A DNA stretch of 64,000 nucleotides from Bermanella sp044597725 (GCF_044597725.1 NZ_CP139003.1:3472001-3536000); one strand, 5' to 3'; counted from the stretch's first letter, positions 46,333 to 55,736 are shown. Notes: generated by a model not told the origin, from the letters alone. Numbers and translations: made by a program.

Positions 46333-48765
46333 ATGCCTAAATCAAACACCCATGAGTGGTATCACGATTTAACCGATCAAGCGCCGCATCCCTGCACGGT
46401 CAGGGGAGCAGGCGATGAGATTGTCTATCTCAACCCAGCATTTACACGTACCTACGGTTATGATCTTAATGATATACCCACGGTTACAGATTGGTATGAA
46501 AAAGCTTACCCCGACTCTACATATAAGACTCAAGTTCTAGAAAAATGGACAAAATTACTTGACCAATTGGACGAATCTAACATTGGGCAATTATCTCTTG
46601 AAGTTAATATCCGCTGTAAGAATGGAAGTACCAAACAAGCATTACTTTACCCGTTTTTATTAAAACAAAGAGACAAGTATCGCTATGGCGTAAATTTAAT
46701 AGATATTAGCGACCTACGTAAAACCGAAAATATCATACGCGAAAACCAACAACGTTTAACACTCGCTATTGAACACAGTGGTGCCCATATTTGGGATTGG
46801 AACCTTGCATCAAACCAAGTTTTCTATTCCACCGCGCTATTGGATGAGTTAGGTTATGATAGTCAAACCTTAGACTTATCCATTGAATCATTTTTTCAGA
46901 TACTGCACCCAGACGAACACGCCATGGTGAGAAATGCCATGCAAGATCATTTAGAAAATGACAGTCCTTACCACTTGCACTATCGCTTAAAAGATCATAA
47001 AGGTGTATATCAACTTTATGAATCCACCGGGAAAGCGCTTAGAAATAAAGACGGAAAACCATATCGATTTATTGGCACTCATAAAAACATCACTCAACGT
47101 CAAGCACTTAATGATCAAGCCGCTTTTGGTAAATTAGTCTTTGAAAATAGTGGTGAGGCAATATTAATTGCAGATAAAAGCAAAAAGATAAAAGCGGTCA
47201 ACCCTGCATTCTGTTTAATTAGTGGATATGAAAAAAATGAAGTTCAAGATCATATATGCTCTTTTTTATTGGAAGAGAATCCATTAGATGAAAGGCAAAA
47301 AAGTATTATAGAGAGTGTCGATAAAAATGGTCATTGGAGTGGTGAAACTTGGTACAAGCGAAAATCAGGGGAACCGATCGCTATCGACTTAATGATTAAC
47401 ACTACATTAGAAGAGCAAGGTGGAATAAAGCACTACATTATTTTGTTTAGTGACATAACCGATAAAAAGAACACGCAAGAGCTTATTTGGCAACAAGCGC
47501 ACTATGACAACCTAACCAAGTTACTTAATCGCCATAGCTTCACGCAGTATTTGAATAATACAATCAAGCAAGAGTTGCCATTTGCTTTACTCTTTATTGA
47601 CCTTGACCACTTTAAACAAGTTAACGATACGCAAGGTCACAATGTTGGTGATGAACTTTTATGCGAAGCAGCAAAACGCATTAAACATTGTGTACGTGCA
47701 TCGGATGTAGTTGCGCGCTTTGGTGGTGACGAATTTACAGTAGTATTAACAGGCATCAAGAATGTACTCAGCATTAAACGTATTTGCAACGACATTACTC
47801 TACGCCTGTCTGAACCCTATATATTAAATGATGATAAATCCTATATCAGTGCTAGTATCGGGATTGCACAATACCCATGGGATAGCGACAACGTTGACGA
47901 CTTATATAAATTTGCTGACCAAGCTATGTATGAGTCAAAACACAAAGGCCGTAATCGATACAGTTTTTTTACTCACGAATTGCAAGAAAAAGCCAATGAA
48001 CACCGTAAAATAAGCCTCGATTTACGCCAAGCATTAGAAAACCATCAATTTCAGATTTTTTATCAACCTATTGTCGATCTTAATACACAAAAAGTGTACA
48101 AAGCTGAAGCTCTTATACGCTGGCTACATCCCAGCAAGGGCTTAATTAGCCCTGCAGACTTCATACCTATAGCGGAAGAAAGCGGGTTAATTATTGAAAT
48201 AGGAAACTGGGTATTTAAGCAAGCGGCTATGCAAGCCAAAATCTGGCGACGCTGTATCGATCCAAACTTTCAAATTAGCATCAATAAAAGTCCAGTACAG
48301 TTTTACAATGAAAAACAAAGCCCGAAGCAATTATGGGGACAGTTTTTACATACGATTAATCTTCCAGGGAATGGCATATCGGTAGAGATCACCGAAGGGC
48401 TCTTATTAGACAGTGCGCCTCACATAACAGAAAGGATTAATCAATTCCATGAATCTGGCATGCAAATCAGCATCGACGATTTCGGCACAGGTTACAGCGC
48501 GTTAAGTTATCTGAAGAAATTTGCCATAGATTACATAAAGATTGATAAAAGCTTTATTAGCAATATCGAAAACGATGAATATGACATAGTATTGTGTGAA
48601 ACCATTATCAGTATGGCACACAAGTTAGGGATGAAAGTTATCGCCGAAGGCGTAGAAACAGAACAACAAAAGCAACGCTTATTAAAAGCAAAATGCGACT
48701 ATGCTCAAGGGTATTTATTTTCTCGGCCACTGGCGGCCGAGGAAATAACGAAATTACTAACGTAA
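46333..48765 (+). CDS. PAS-GGDEF-EAL dual c-di-GMP enzyme
   Basis: 810 residues, no membrane span. Three PAS-like domains (about 10-130, 140-265, 270-385) precede GGDEF (about 395-555) with RFGGDEF and an RASD I-site, and EAL (about 565-810) with KAEALIRW, DDFGTGYSAL, KIDKSFI and AEGVET. Both catalytic sites look intact, so it could make or degrade c-di-GMP depending on PAS input. Weak ribosome binding site. Confidence 0.92.
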   Translation: MPKSNTHEWYHDLTDQAPHPCTVRGAGDEIVYLNPAFTRTYGYDLNDIPTVTDWYEKAYPDSTYKTQVLEKWTKLLDQLDESNIGQLSLEVNIRCKNGSTKQALLYPFLLKQRDKYRYGVNLIDISDLRKTENIIRENQQRLTLAIEHSGAHIWDWNLASNQVFYSTALLDELGYDSQTLDLSIESFFQILHPDEHAMVRNAMQDHLENDSPYHLHYRLKDHKGVYQLYESTGKALRNKDGKPYRFIGTHKNITQRQALNDQAAFGKLVFENSGEAILIADKSKKIKAVNPAFCLISGYEKNEVQDHICSFLLEENPLDERQKSIIESVDKNGHWSGETWYKRKSGEPIAIDLMINTTLEEQGGIKHYIILFSDITDKKNTQELIWQQAHYDNLTKLLNRHSFTQYLNNTIKQELPFALLFIDLDHFKQVNDTQGHNVGDELLCEAAKRIKHCVRASDVVARFGGDEFTVVLTGIKNVLSIKRICNDITLRLSEPYILNDDKSYISASIGIAQYPWDSDNVDDLYKFADQAMYESKHKGRNRYSFFTHELQEKANEHRKISLDLRQALENHQFQIFYQPIVDLNTQKVYKAEALIRWLHPSKGLISPADFIPIAEESGLIIEIGNWVFKQAAMQAKIWRRCIDPNFQISINKSPVQFYNEKQSPKQLWGQFLHTINLPGNGISVEITEGLLLDSAPHITERINQFHESGMQISIDDFGTGYSALSYLKKFAIDYIKIDKSFISNIENDEYDIVLCETIISMAHKLGMKVIAEGVETEQQKQRLLKAKCDYAQGYLFSRPLAAEEITKLLT

Positions 48766-48777
48766 GTCTAAGGTAAA

Positions 48778-49077
48778 CTAGAAGCCGCCACCATAGTAGG
48801 TTTCATTAACCACATCCCAATCGTAAGATGTCTTGTAGCCCGATTCGGTTTTAACAGAAATTTTATAAACTTCTAACTCGCCTGATTCTCGCGGCTTACC
48901 TTCTACAACCACTTGGCGGTCTTCGTACTTACGCAATTCGCTTAAACTTAATCCAATAACTGGTTTATTGGATACATAATACTGACCTTTTTCAAACACC
49001 ATTTTGCCTTCAATTGAAGTCATTGCACTGGCGCAAATAGAGGTTAGCAGTATCAGTAAAGAAGCTAAATATTTCAT
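48778..49077 (-). CDS. Small secreted protein with Pho-like promoter
   Basis: 99 residues. Signal peptide ends at about CASAM (residue 19). The mature 80 residues are beta-rich (GKMVFEKGQYYVSNKPVIGLS, QVVVEGKPRESGELEVYKISVK), suggestive of a small OB-like barrel, with a Gly-rich end YYGGGF. Family not recognised. It is preceded by a hairpin covering its ribosome binding site (49079-49131) and a four-unit direct repeat resembling a double Pho box (49121-49164). Confidence 0.75.
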   Translation of the reverse strand: MKYLASLLILLTSICASAMTSIEGKMVFEKGQYYVSNKPVIGLSLSELRKYEDRQVVVEGKPRESGELEVYKISVKTESGYKTSYDWDVVNETYYGGGF

Positions 49078-49078
49078 A

Positions 49079-49131
49079 TGTCACCTTTAACGTTTTAAAT
49101 GATTATTTCATTTAAGACAATAAAGGTGACA
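49079..49131 (-). promoter_or_regulatory. Hairpin covering the ribosome binding site
   Basis: TGTCACCTTTA (49131 to 49121, minus strand) is an exact complement of TAAAGGTGACA (49089 to 49079), which contains the AAAGGTG ribosome binding site two bases before the ATG region. An inner 8-bp stem (49108-49115 with 49095-49102) stacks inside. If the whole stretch is transcribed, translation would be blocked until it melts. It overlaps the last Pho-like unit, so it may instead be a DNA operator. Confidence 0.45.
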
Positions 49132-49164
49132 CTTAGATGACACTCACATGACAAGTTTATGTCA
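49121..49164 (-). promoter_or_regulatory. Four tandem 11-bp units resembling a double Pho box
   Basis: On the minus strand four contiguous 11-mers start TGACAT, TGTCAT, TGTCAT and TGTCAC (49164-49154, 49153-49143, 49142-49132, 49131-49121). The known PhoB box is two TGTCAT-like repeats at an 11-base period, so this is what a double PhoB site looks like. OmpR-family regulators other than PhoB use similar spacing. Confidence 0.55.
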
Positions 49165-49195
49165 GCCACACCCCCGTCATCATGTTGTCATACAT

Positions 49196-49966
49196 CTATT
49201 CTACAAATGCCCTTTCGATCACATATTCCGCCAGATTACCATGGCGAGTTTCGTTAAAACCTTGTTCATCAAGAATATCGGTTAACTCTTTAAGCATACT
49301 TGGGCTGCCACACAACATAAAACGGTCGTCCTGTTTATTAGGTTGTGGCAAACCTAAGTCTTCATAAATTTTTCCACTTCTCATGAGGTCAGTTAAGCGA
49401 CCTGTATTATCAAACTCTTCGCGGGTAACAGTTGGATAATAAAGTAATTTTTCTTCGATTAGTTCACCCAAATACTCGTGGTTTGGCAGATGGTTTTCGA
49501 TGTAGTCTTTATACGCTAAATCAGACTGATAACGCACACCATGGGTCACAATAACCTTGTCGTATTTTTCATAAGTATAAGGATCACGAATAATACTCAT
49601 AAAGGGCGCTAACCCTGTACCTGTACTCAATAGATACAAGTTTTTACCCGGCAGTAAATCATCCACTAATAACGTGCCAGTGGGTTTCTTGCTAATTAAT
49701 ATCTCATCACCAGGCTTAACTTTTTGTAAACGGCTAGTGAGCGGCCCATCAGGTACTTTAATTGAGAAAAACTCCATTTCGTCTTCATAGTTGGCGCTGG
49801 CAATGCTATAAGCACGCATGATGGGTTTGTCGTCTACCTTAAGACCAATCATAATAAAATGGCCATTTTTAAAACGTAGGCCAGCATCACGGGTTACCTT
49901 AAAACTGAATAGATCTTCATTCCAATGGTGTACACTCGTCACTGTCTCAGTGTTAAAGCCTTTCAT
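49196..49966 (-). CDS. fpr: Ferredoxin-NADP+ reductase
   Basis: 256 residues. FAD domain with MRAYSIASANYEDEMEF, GPLTSRLQ and the NADP domain with LLSTGTGLAPFMSIIRD, THGVR and the C-terminal ERAFVE typical of the bacterial subclass IA (FprA) enzymes of Pseudomonas. It exchanges electrons between NADPH and ferredoxin or flavodoxin during oxidative and iron stress. In Pseudomonas its promoter is activated by the LysR protein FinR; a LysR gene lies 1.6 kb away across an antiporter gene. Confidence 0.94.
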   Translation of the reverse strand: MKGFNTETVTSVHHWNEDLFSFKVTRDAGLRFKNGHFIMIGLKVDDKPIMRAYSIASANYEDEMEFFSIKVPDGPLTSRLQKVKPGDEILISKKPTGTLLVDDLLPGKNLYLLSTGTGLAPFMSIIRDPYTYEKYDKVIVTHGVRYQSDLAYKDYIENHLPNHEYLGELIEEKLLYYPTVTREEFDNTGRLTDLMRSGKIYEDLGLPQPNKQDDRFMLCGSPSMLKELTDILDEQGFNETRHGNLAEYVIERAFVE

Positions 49967-50030
49967 AGCAACCTCCTAATAAACAATGATGTCAGGTTAC
50001 GCCTTGACCATATATTTGCAAAACAGATTA

Positions 50031-50062
50031 TTTATCTATAATTAATCGATTTACCAGATAAA
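50031..50062. promoter_or_regulatory. Inverted repeat between fpr and the antiporter gene
   Basis: TTTATCT (50031-50037) and AGATAAA (50056-50062) are exact complements, 18 bases apart, in the divergent promoter region. The AT-rich content and spacing suit a regulator dimer site; a LysR-type activator of fpr is the natural candidate. Only the symmetry is seen directly. Confidence 0.35.
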
Positions 50063-50115
50063 CAATATACGCTATGATTAGAGTTTAGCAACTCAATACG
50101 CATTAAGAAGCGCCT

Positions 50116-51699
50116 ATGGATTTTGTCTGGATTCTCATTGCCTTTGCCTGTGGCTTTATAGCCAAGCAAATTAAGCTGCCCCCACTGGTTGGATACCTAC
50201 TAGCAGGCTTTGCCATGCATGCCGCAGGTATAGAACCACTTGATAACCTTGAGGCATTGGCAAATATTGGCATTACTCTGATGTTATTTACCATTGGCCT
50301 TAAAATTAACTTTCGGAGCCTATTAAGCCCAGAAGTTTGGGCAGGCAGCACATTACACATGCTTAGCTGGGTATTGGCTGGCAGCTTATTACTTAAAATT
50401 CTCGCCATGATGGGTCTGCAAATGTTGGCTCATCTAGATTGGTTTTCACTGGCGCTCATTGCCTTTGCCCTTAGTTTTTCTAGCACCGTATGCGTGGTTA
50501 AGCTACTAGAAGAAAAAACCGAAATGAAAGCCCGCCACGGTAAATTGGCTGTGGGCATCCTTATTATGCAAGATATAGTGGCGGTTGTATTTTTAGTCAT
50601 CGCCACAGGCAAAACGCCAAGCCTATATGCGTTTGCACTAATTTTGCTTTGGCCTGCCCGCTTTATATTATTCAATATCATCAACCGTGCCGGCCACGGT
50701 GAATTGCTACCACTAATGGGGTTTTTCCTTGCCTTTGGCGGCTACGAGTTATTTAACCTAGTAGACTTAAAAGGTGATTTAGGTGCACTCGTTATCGGTT
50801 TATTACTAAGCCAGCATAATAAAGCATCTGAATTGGCAAAAAGCTTACTCAGCTTTAAAGATATATTTTTAATTGGCTTTTTCCTCAATATTGGTTTTAT
50901 CGCACTGCCTACGGTAGACATGATTCCTCCACTTATTGGTGTCAGCATCATCCTCGTTATAAAAGGTATTTTACTATTTCATATTCTCGCTTTATTTAAA
51001 GTTCCTGGTCGCAGCATGTTCTTAGGCTCCATGATTCTAACTAACTACAGTGAGTTTGGCTTAATTGTCATGTACCTATGTGTGGAGAATGGATGGTTAG
51101 CGAAAGAATGGCTCATCGTTGTGGCCATGGCCGTGAGCATAAGCTTTGTCTTCACCAGTATTTTTTATGAATATGCACACCGCGCCTATGCTTATATGCG
51201 TACCTGGGTTAAACACTTTGAGCGTGAGCGCCCAAAACCGACGTATCATGAACAATTAAAAACGGCAGAAATACTGGTTATAGGTATGGGCCGTGTGGGC
51301 CGAAGTTCTTACGATGTATTATACGAACAGCTAGGAGATAAGGTATGGGGCGTTGAATCGGATATTGATAAAGTAAAATATCATCGTGAACGTGGCCGCC
51401 ATGTTATTTTTGGTGATGCAGAAGACGCCGACTTTTGGGAAACCCGTGAGCTTGAACATATAAAGCTGGTCATGCTCGCCATGCCATCAGTGAGTGATAT
51501 TAAAGATATCGTACAACAACTTCAGATTTGCGGGTTTAAAGGAGAAGTGGCTGCCATTGCACGCTATGAAGACGAACGAGAAGAGCTATTGGAATATGGG
51601 GTTAACAATGTGTTTAACCACTATGCTGAAGTCGGCGCTGGTTTTGCCGAAGAAAGCCTTGCTCTTATTCAAGCAAAAGAGGTGAGCCATGCGCTTTAG
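50116..51699 (+). CDS. Kef-type cation/proton antiporter with TrkA-N domain
   Basis: 527 residues. About twelve membrane spans of the CPA2 family (1-375), with the conserved unwound segments FALSFSSTVCVVKLLEEKTE and QDIVAVVFLV, then a cytosolic RCK/TrkA-N nucleotide-binding domain (about 395-515, ILVIGMGRVGRSSYDVL). Probably a K+/H+ antiporter or regulated K+ efflux protein. No KefF/KefG-type ancillary gene is adjacent. It overlaps the LysR gene by 11 bases. Confidence 0.9.
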   Translation: MDFVWILIAFACGFIAKQIKLPPLVGYLLAGFAMHAAGIEPLDNLEALANIGITLMLFTIGLKINFRSLLSPEVWAGSTLHMLSWVLAGSLLLKILAMMGLQMLAHLDWFSLALIAFALSFSSTVCVVKLLEEKTEMKARHGKLAVGILIMQDIVAVVFLVIATGKTPSLYAFALILLWPARFILFNIINRAGHGELLPLMGFFLAFGGYELFNLVDLKGDLGALVIGLLLSQHNKASELAKSLLSFKDIFLIGFFLNIGFIALPTVDMIPPLIGVSIILVIKGILLFHILALFKVPGRSMFLGSMILTNYSEFGLIVMYLCVENGWLAKEWLIVVAMAVSISFVFTSIFYEYAHRAYAYMRTWVKHFERERPKPTYHEQLKTAEILVIGMGRVGRSSYDVLYEQLGDKVWGVESDIDKVKYHRERGRHVIFGDAEDADFWETRELEHIKLVMLAMPSVSDIKDIVQQLQICGFKGEVAAIARYEDEREELLEYGVNNVFNHYAEVGAGFAEESLALIQAKEVSHAL

Positions 51700-52570
51700 T
51701 CTACGCCAGTTAGAAGTATTTTTAGCGACAGCGCACTTTCAAAATATATCAAAAGCAGCAGATAGCTTAGCCATGAGCCAAAGTGCTGCCAGTAGTGCCC
51801 TAAAAGAGCTTGAACAACAGTTTGATATTCTATTATTCGATCGCGTGGGTAAGCGACTTCAGCTTAACGAACAAGGACGCCTAATACGTTCTCGTGCAGA
51901 AGCGCTTTTAGAACAAGCAAAAGAAGTTGAACATGCTCTTATGCAACACCAGGAAGCCGGCATTGTAAAAGTGGGAGCGACACTTACCATTGGTAATTAT
52001 TTAGCCGTCAATATTTTAAGTGATTTACTTAACGCACAGCCCGACGCGCAAGTGGAATTGACCGTCGCTAATACCCAAAACATTATGCAACAAGTACTAA
52101 ACTATGATATCGACTTGGGTATGATTGAAGGGGAGATTCAACACCCTGAACTGGATATTATTCCGTGGCGAGAAGATGACCTCTGTGTATTTTGCGCACC
52201 TAGCCATCCTTTAGCTACAGAACCCAGTTTAAACGATTCACAACTAAAGCAAGCCAATTGGATACTGCGAGAAAGCGGTTCAGGTACACGCCAAGCTTTC
52301 GATCGAGCCATGCATGGCATACTACCCGAATTAACAGTGGGGCTTGAACTACAGCATACCGAAGCCATTAAACGCGCGGTTACACAAGGGTTAGGAATTG
52401 GTTGTTTGTCGCGGATTACTTTAGAAGATGAATTTTCTCGAGGAGAGCTTGTGGACTTAAACGTACCCCAACGTGATTTTGTTCGTACACTGTATTTTGT
52501 TTTACATAAAAAGAAACACCGTAGTGCTGGGATTATACGCTGGTTAGAGTTTTGCAATCACACGCAATAA
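51689..52570 (+). CDS. LysR-type regulator, YeiE/FinR-like
   Basis: 293 residues. N-terminal winged helix (MRFSLRQLEVFLATAHFQNISKAADSLAMSQSAASSALKELE) and a CysB-like effector domain with RESGSGTRQAFD. DRVGKRLQLNEQGRL matches the YeiE branch; FinR of Pseudomonas, which activates fpr, also belongs here. Start inside the end of the antiporter gene (11-base overlap) argues for co-translation. Control of fpr and the antiporter is inferred from position. Confidence 0.88.
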   Translation: MRFSLRQLEVFLATAHFQNISKAADSLAMSQSAASSALKELEQQFDILLFDRVGKRLQLNEQGRLIRSRAEALLEQAKEVEHALMQHQEAGIVKVGATLTIGNYLAVNILSDLLNAQPDAQVELTVANTQNIMQQVLNYDIDLGMIEGEIQHPELDIIPWREDDLCVFCAPSHPLATEPSLNDSQLKQANWILRESGSGTRQAFDRAMHGILPELTVGLELQHTEAIKRAVTQGLGIGCLSRITLEDEFSRGELVDLNVPQRDFVRTLYFVLHKKKHRSAGIIRWLEFCNHTQ

Positions 52571-52604
52571 AGTACATAAATAAGAACTTAAAAGGCAAAC
52601 TGAC

Positions 52605-53147
52605 GTGAACGCAATACAAGCTGTATGGAATTGGTTAGATCAAGTTGTTATCGGTCTTAATCTTTGCCCTTTTGCCGCTAAACCTAGACGGCAAAATCAA
52701 ATTTATGTAATTGAATTTCTGGGGACTGAGCTTTCACAACTGGATCAGTTCTTATTGGAGCAATTAGATGCTCTCAACGAATTAAGCGCAGAAGAAAGAG
52801 AGACAAGCTTGATTGTTATCCCCAACCTTTTACAAAAGTTTGACGATTACCTTGATTACCTTGATCAGGCACAATTTTTACTAGAGCGCGCAGGTCTAGA
52901 AGGAATAATACAAATCGCAAGTTTCCATCCCGACTATTGCTTCGCAGGAAGCCAGCCAACCGATGTCGAAAACCTAACGAATCGTGCACCCTATGCAATT
53001 TTGCATCTTATCCGCGAAGACTCTCTAAGCCATGTATTGGCTAGATATCCTAACCCCGAGCGCATACCTGAAATTAATATGGAAACCATGAAAAGCCTTA
53101 CAAGCGCACAGCGGCTGACTTTATTCCCATATTTATACAAAACGTGA
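52605..53147 (+). CDS. DUF1415 family protein
   Basis: 180 residues, soluble. LNLCPFA near the N-terminus, FHPDYCFAG and NRAPYAILHLIRE in the centre are DUF1415 hallmarks; the two cysteines (LCPF, DYCF) are conserved in the family, which has no assigned function. GTG start at 52605 with AAAGGC 9 bases upstream. Confidence 0.9.
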   Translation: MNAIQAVWNWLDQVVIGLNLCPFAAKPRRQNQIYVIEFLGTELSQLDQFLLEQLDALNELSAEERETSLIVIPNLLQKFDDYLDYLDQAQFLLERAGLEGIIQIASFHPDYCFAGSQPTDVENLTNRAPYAILHLIREDSLSHVLARYPNPERIPEINMETMKSLTSAQRLTLFPYLYKT

Positions 53148-53241
53148 CAATTTGTCCGAATTGACCTCCTTGTTTTTATCTTGGAAGTGCTTAGCATTCA
53201 GCTACACTGATTATAGGTGAAGCAATCACAGCGAGGGTCGC

Positions 53242-54351
53242 TTGGACGCAAAATTAACAAAACGCACAGATATCGACTTTCTTAAGCGCTCTATTCCTGG
53301 CGTTTTTATCTATGCTTTTATGTGGCCAATGCTATCTTACGGGGTGGATTTCTATGAGCAATCTCCGTTGGTCAGTCATGCTTTTTCAGCCTCTTTTATT
53401 ATTGTTAGCGTACTTCGTCTGCTTCACGCCCTAAGCACCAAACACGTCTATGAAAAATGTCCCGATACATGGCGCTTTATCATGTACGCATTGGCCTATG
53501 CCCACAGTATCACCTTAGCGGGTTTATTTGTCGTGGTCTTAGCCGTACCAGAGTTTCATTATATTGCCATGGCGGTAGCACTTATTGTAGTGGGTATTTT
53601 AAGTGGTGCGTCTGCAAGCTTGTCACCCAAACCTGTCTTTACACAAATTTACATAGGATCGTTAGCGGCCCCCGCTACCGTCGCCTGCTTTGTCATAGAT
53701 GACTATCAGTTTTTATTTCCGCTTTTCCTTGCGACTTGGATTTATTTTATTTTTTTAGGACGTCGTTTCTATAGTGAATACCAACGAGCGTTCAACATAG
53801 AAATGAGCCTTAAGGAAAACCAAATCAAACTTGAGCGGTTAAGCGAGACTGATACATTAACCGGACTCTTTAACCGGCAGTATTTTGATAATGCATTAGA
53901 CATCCAATGGGAACTGGCAAATAGAACGCAAAAATCCATTTCCATTCTATTTTTAGATTTAGATCATTTTAAAAACATCAATGATGAATATGGGCACATA
54001 GTGGGCGACACCGTGCTTTGCCATGCTGCAAATTTATTCAGTGAAATAGCACGCAGAAAAACTGATATGATTGCACGTTATGGTGGAGAAGAATTTGCCA
54101 TCATTCTACCGGCTACAGAGGCCAGCGATGCACTGGCACTGGCCGAGCATATACGCAGTGCGGTTGAAAAAACACCCTGTCGAACCAGCGAAGGCGTTAT
54201 ACCTCTAACGGTTAGTATTGGCGTAAATACAATTATCCCAAATCATGGAATGAACCCAGTAGACTTTGTCGACAGAGTAGACCAAGCGCTATACAAAGCA
54301 AAAGATAAAGGCCGTAACCAAGTAGTACACGCCGTTAATAGCGCAAGCTAA
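53242..54351 (+). CDS. Membrane-bound diguanylate cyclase
   Basis: 369 residues. Six predicted membrane spans (about 15-180) form an N-terminal sensor resembling MASE-type domains, a short coiled coil links it to a GGDEF domain (about 205-365) with an intact RYGGEEF site and an RKTD I-site. It should make c-di-GMP at the membrane. Unusual TTG start at 53242 is supported by GAGGG 5 bases upstream. Its stop overlaps that of the opposing cNMP gene by four bases. Confidence 0.9.
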   Translation: MDAKLTKRTDIDFLKRSIPGVFIYAFMWPMLSYGVDFYEQSPLVSHAFSASFIIVSVLRLLHALSTKHVYEKCPDTWRFIMYALAYAHSITLAGLFVVVLAVPEFHYIAMAVALIVVGILSGASASLSPKPVFTQIYIGSLAAPATVACFVIDDYQFLFPLFLATWIYFIFLGRRFYSEYQRAFNIEMSLKENQIKLERLSETDTLTGLFNRQYFDNALDIQWELANRTQKSISILFLDLDHFKNINDEYGHIVGDTVLCHAANLFSEIARRKTDMIARYGGEEFAIILPATEASDALALAEHIRSAVEKTPCRTSEGVIPLTVSIGVNTIIPNHGMNPVDFVDRVDQALYKAKDKGRNQVVHAVNSAS

Positions 54352-54995
54352 AACATGGACGGCTGACTAGCCTCATTCCAATCACTTAATAATTCGGCTA
54401 AATACTGGGCTTGCTCATGCAAAAAAAGCAGCTCTTCTTTACCACCTTTCTCACCATGATAAACAGGTGCCTTCGATAAACGGGCTACATAGGCATGGTC
54501 GGGTTGACGCATTTTATTCATCTCAAGAGTCCAACGCACATTGTGCACAACCATGCGATAGGCCACCAATTTAGTCTGTATATTAAACATACTAAAGTCA
54601 TGAATATCATTAAAATACTTAAAGTCCATGCCCAGCAAAATGACATCAGTTTCTGCTTTAACCGTGGCACTGCGTCCTTGGCCTGTGACCATGGATAATG
54701 TACCAAATACCTCACCAGGATTAATGAGGTTTAAGCTCTCACCTTCATCTTCATTAAACACCGCCATCTGCCCACGAAGCAGAAAATACAGGGTATTGGC
54801 CTCATCACCCTTGCGCATGACCACATCACCCGCAGGGGCTTGCACAAACTTGCATACGCTTAATAATAATTCGAATTGCTCCGCATCCAACTTCACAATA
54901 TCCTTGAAAAACGTAACACTACGAACTAACCGCATTAATGCTTCACTGTTATAATCTTCTCTGGATATTTTTTGCACAGATCTACCACTTATCAC
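54348..54995 (-). CDS. Cyclic nucleotide-binding domain protein
   Basis: 215 residues. One CAP-type domain (about 25-145) with RKGDEANTLYFLLRGQ and GEVFGTLSMVTGQGRSATVKAE; the phosphate cassette is partly degenerate (GTLS for GELA, RSA kept). There is no helix-turn-helix; the C-terminal 60 residues are helical. Possibly a cAMP or c-di-GMP sensor acting by protein contact. The start is uncertain: GTG at 54995 or 54977; neither has a good ribosome binding site. Confidence 0.78.
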   Translation of the reverse strand: MISGRSVQKISREDYNSEALMRLVRSVTFFKDIVKLDAEQFELLLSVCKFVQAPAGDVVMRKGDEANTLYFLLRGQMAVFNEDEGESLNLINPGEVFGTLSMVTGQGRSATVKAETDVILLGMDFKYFNDIHDFSMFNIQTKLVAYRMVVHNVRWTLEMNKMRQPDHAYVARLSKAPVYHGEKGGKEELLFLHEQAQYLAELLSDWNEASQPSMF

Positions 54996-55116
54996 ACGAA
55001 CAATATACTACTTATACTATCAGCTTATGGCCAAACAGCCATGATCTAACCCTTTGAAATTGCTAATTTCTTATTAAAAAAGCGGCCAAAATTCACATTC
55101 CTCCTTTTAACCCTGC

Positions 55117-55590
55117 TGGTAGACGCCCCCGCAAATGGGTTTTGGTTTATCCGCCACGCTTCCTTGAAACCCGCTGGATTCCCAAAAACGAATCCTAGTC
55201 TCGCAAACGCCGCAAGTATGTCCCTATAGGCTTACACTCGCCATCCATGGCGAGTGAATTGCTCGCTTTAGGATTCATTTTCGGAAATTTCGAATTTTGC
55301 TATTAAGCAGCGCTTTTCGTAGTGCGGTCGGAGCCCTAGCGACCCCCGCAAATGGGGTTTTCGATACCGCTTGCGTTTTTTGAAACCCGCCACGCTTTCC
55401 GAAAGTTGTTCGTAGTCTCACGGACGCTGCCAGTACATCCCTGTAAGCTCGCATTCGCCATCCATGGCACGCCCGAGCCCACATGGATGTGTTAACGGCG
55501 TCCGTGAGACTACGAACAACTTTCGGAAAGCGTAGCGGAATTTGAAGACCCTATTGCGGGGGTCGCCTACGGCTCCGGCCGCACTACACA
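55117..55590. repeat. Composite non-coding repeat A with long inverted arms
   Basis: The 650-base gap 54996-55646 contains this palindrome-rich element. A 35-base module at 55393-55427 is repeated exactly inverted at 55498-55532. Outside it, a 34-base GTAGTGCGG-to-CCCCCGCAA module (55319-55351, variant) is matched inverted at 55554-55587. The whole 55319-55587 can fold into one long cruciform. Smaller CCATCCATGG palindromes lie at 55235-55256 and 55458-55467. A degenerate direct copy occupies 55123-55260. The same modules make up repeat B at 60.7-61.2 kb in the opposite orientation. A reading frame beginning MWARACH on the minus strand is judged spurious. Confidence 0.9.
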
Positions 55591-55610
55591 AGGACGTAGA
55601 AGATAGGCAT

Positions 55611-55640
55611 AAAAAACCCCGCTCGAAGAGCGGGGTTTTT
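55611..55640 (-). terminator. Terminator of tRNA-Met
   Basis: AAAAACCCCGCTC (55612-55624), loop GAA, GAGCGGGGTTTTT (55628-55640). A perfect 13-bp stem with T runs on both strands; it follows the tRNA on the minus strand and may work both ways. Confidence 0.92.
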
Positions 55641-55646
55641 AGAATA

Positions 55647-55723
55647 TGGTGGCTACACCGGGATTTGAACCTGGGACCCCATCATTATGAGTGATGTGCT
55701 CTAACCAACTGAGCTATGTAGCC
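55647..55723 (-). tRNA. Elongator tRNA-Met (anticodon CAT)
   Basis: 77 bases with encoded CCA. Acceptor GGCTACA pairs with TGTAGCC; the anticodon arm CATCA/TGATG encloses CTCATAA; the sequence is nearly that of the E. coli elongator metT. It does not have the three G-C pairs or mismatched first pair of the initiator. Confidence 0.97.
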
Positions 55724-55736
55724 AAAAGCGGCGCGC

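Noticed and set aside
55275..55484. 69-residue minus-strand frame beginning MWARACH in repeat A
   Set aside because: It lies wholly in the palindromic repeat, has low-complexity basic composition, and the same start appears in repeat B at 60948; a by-product of the repeat modules.
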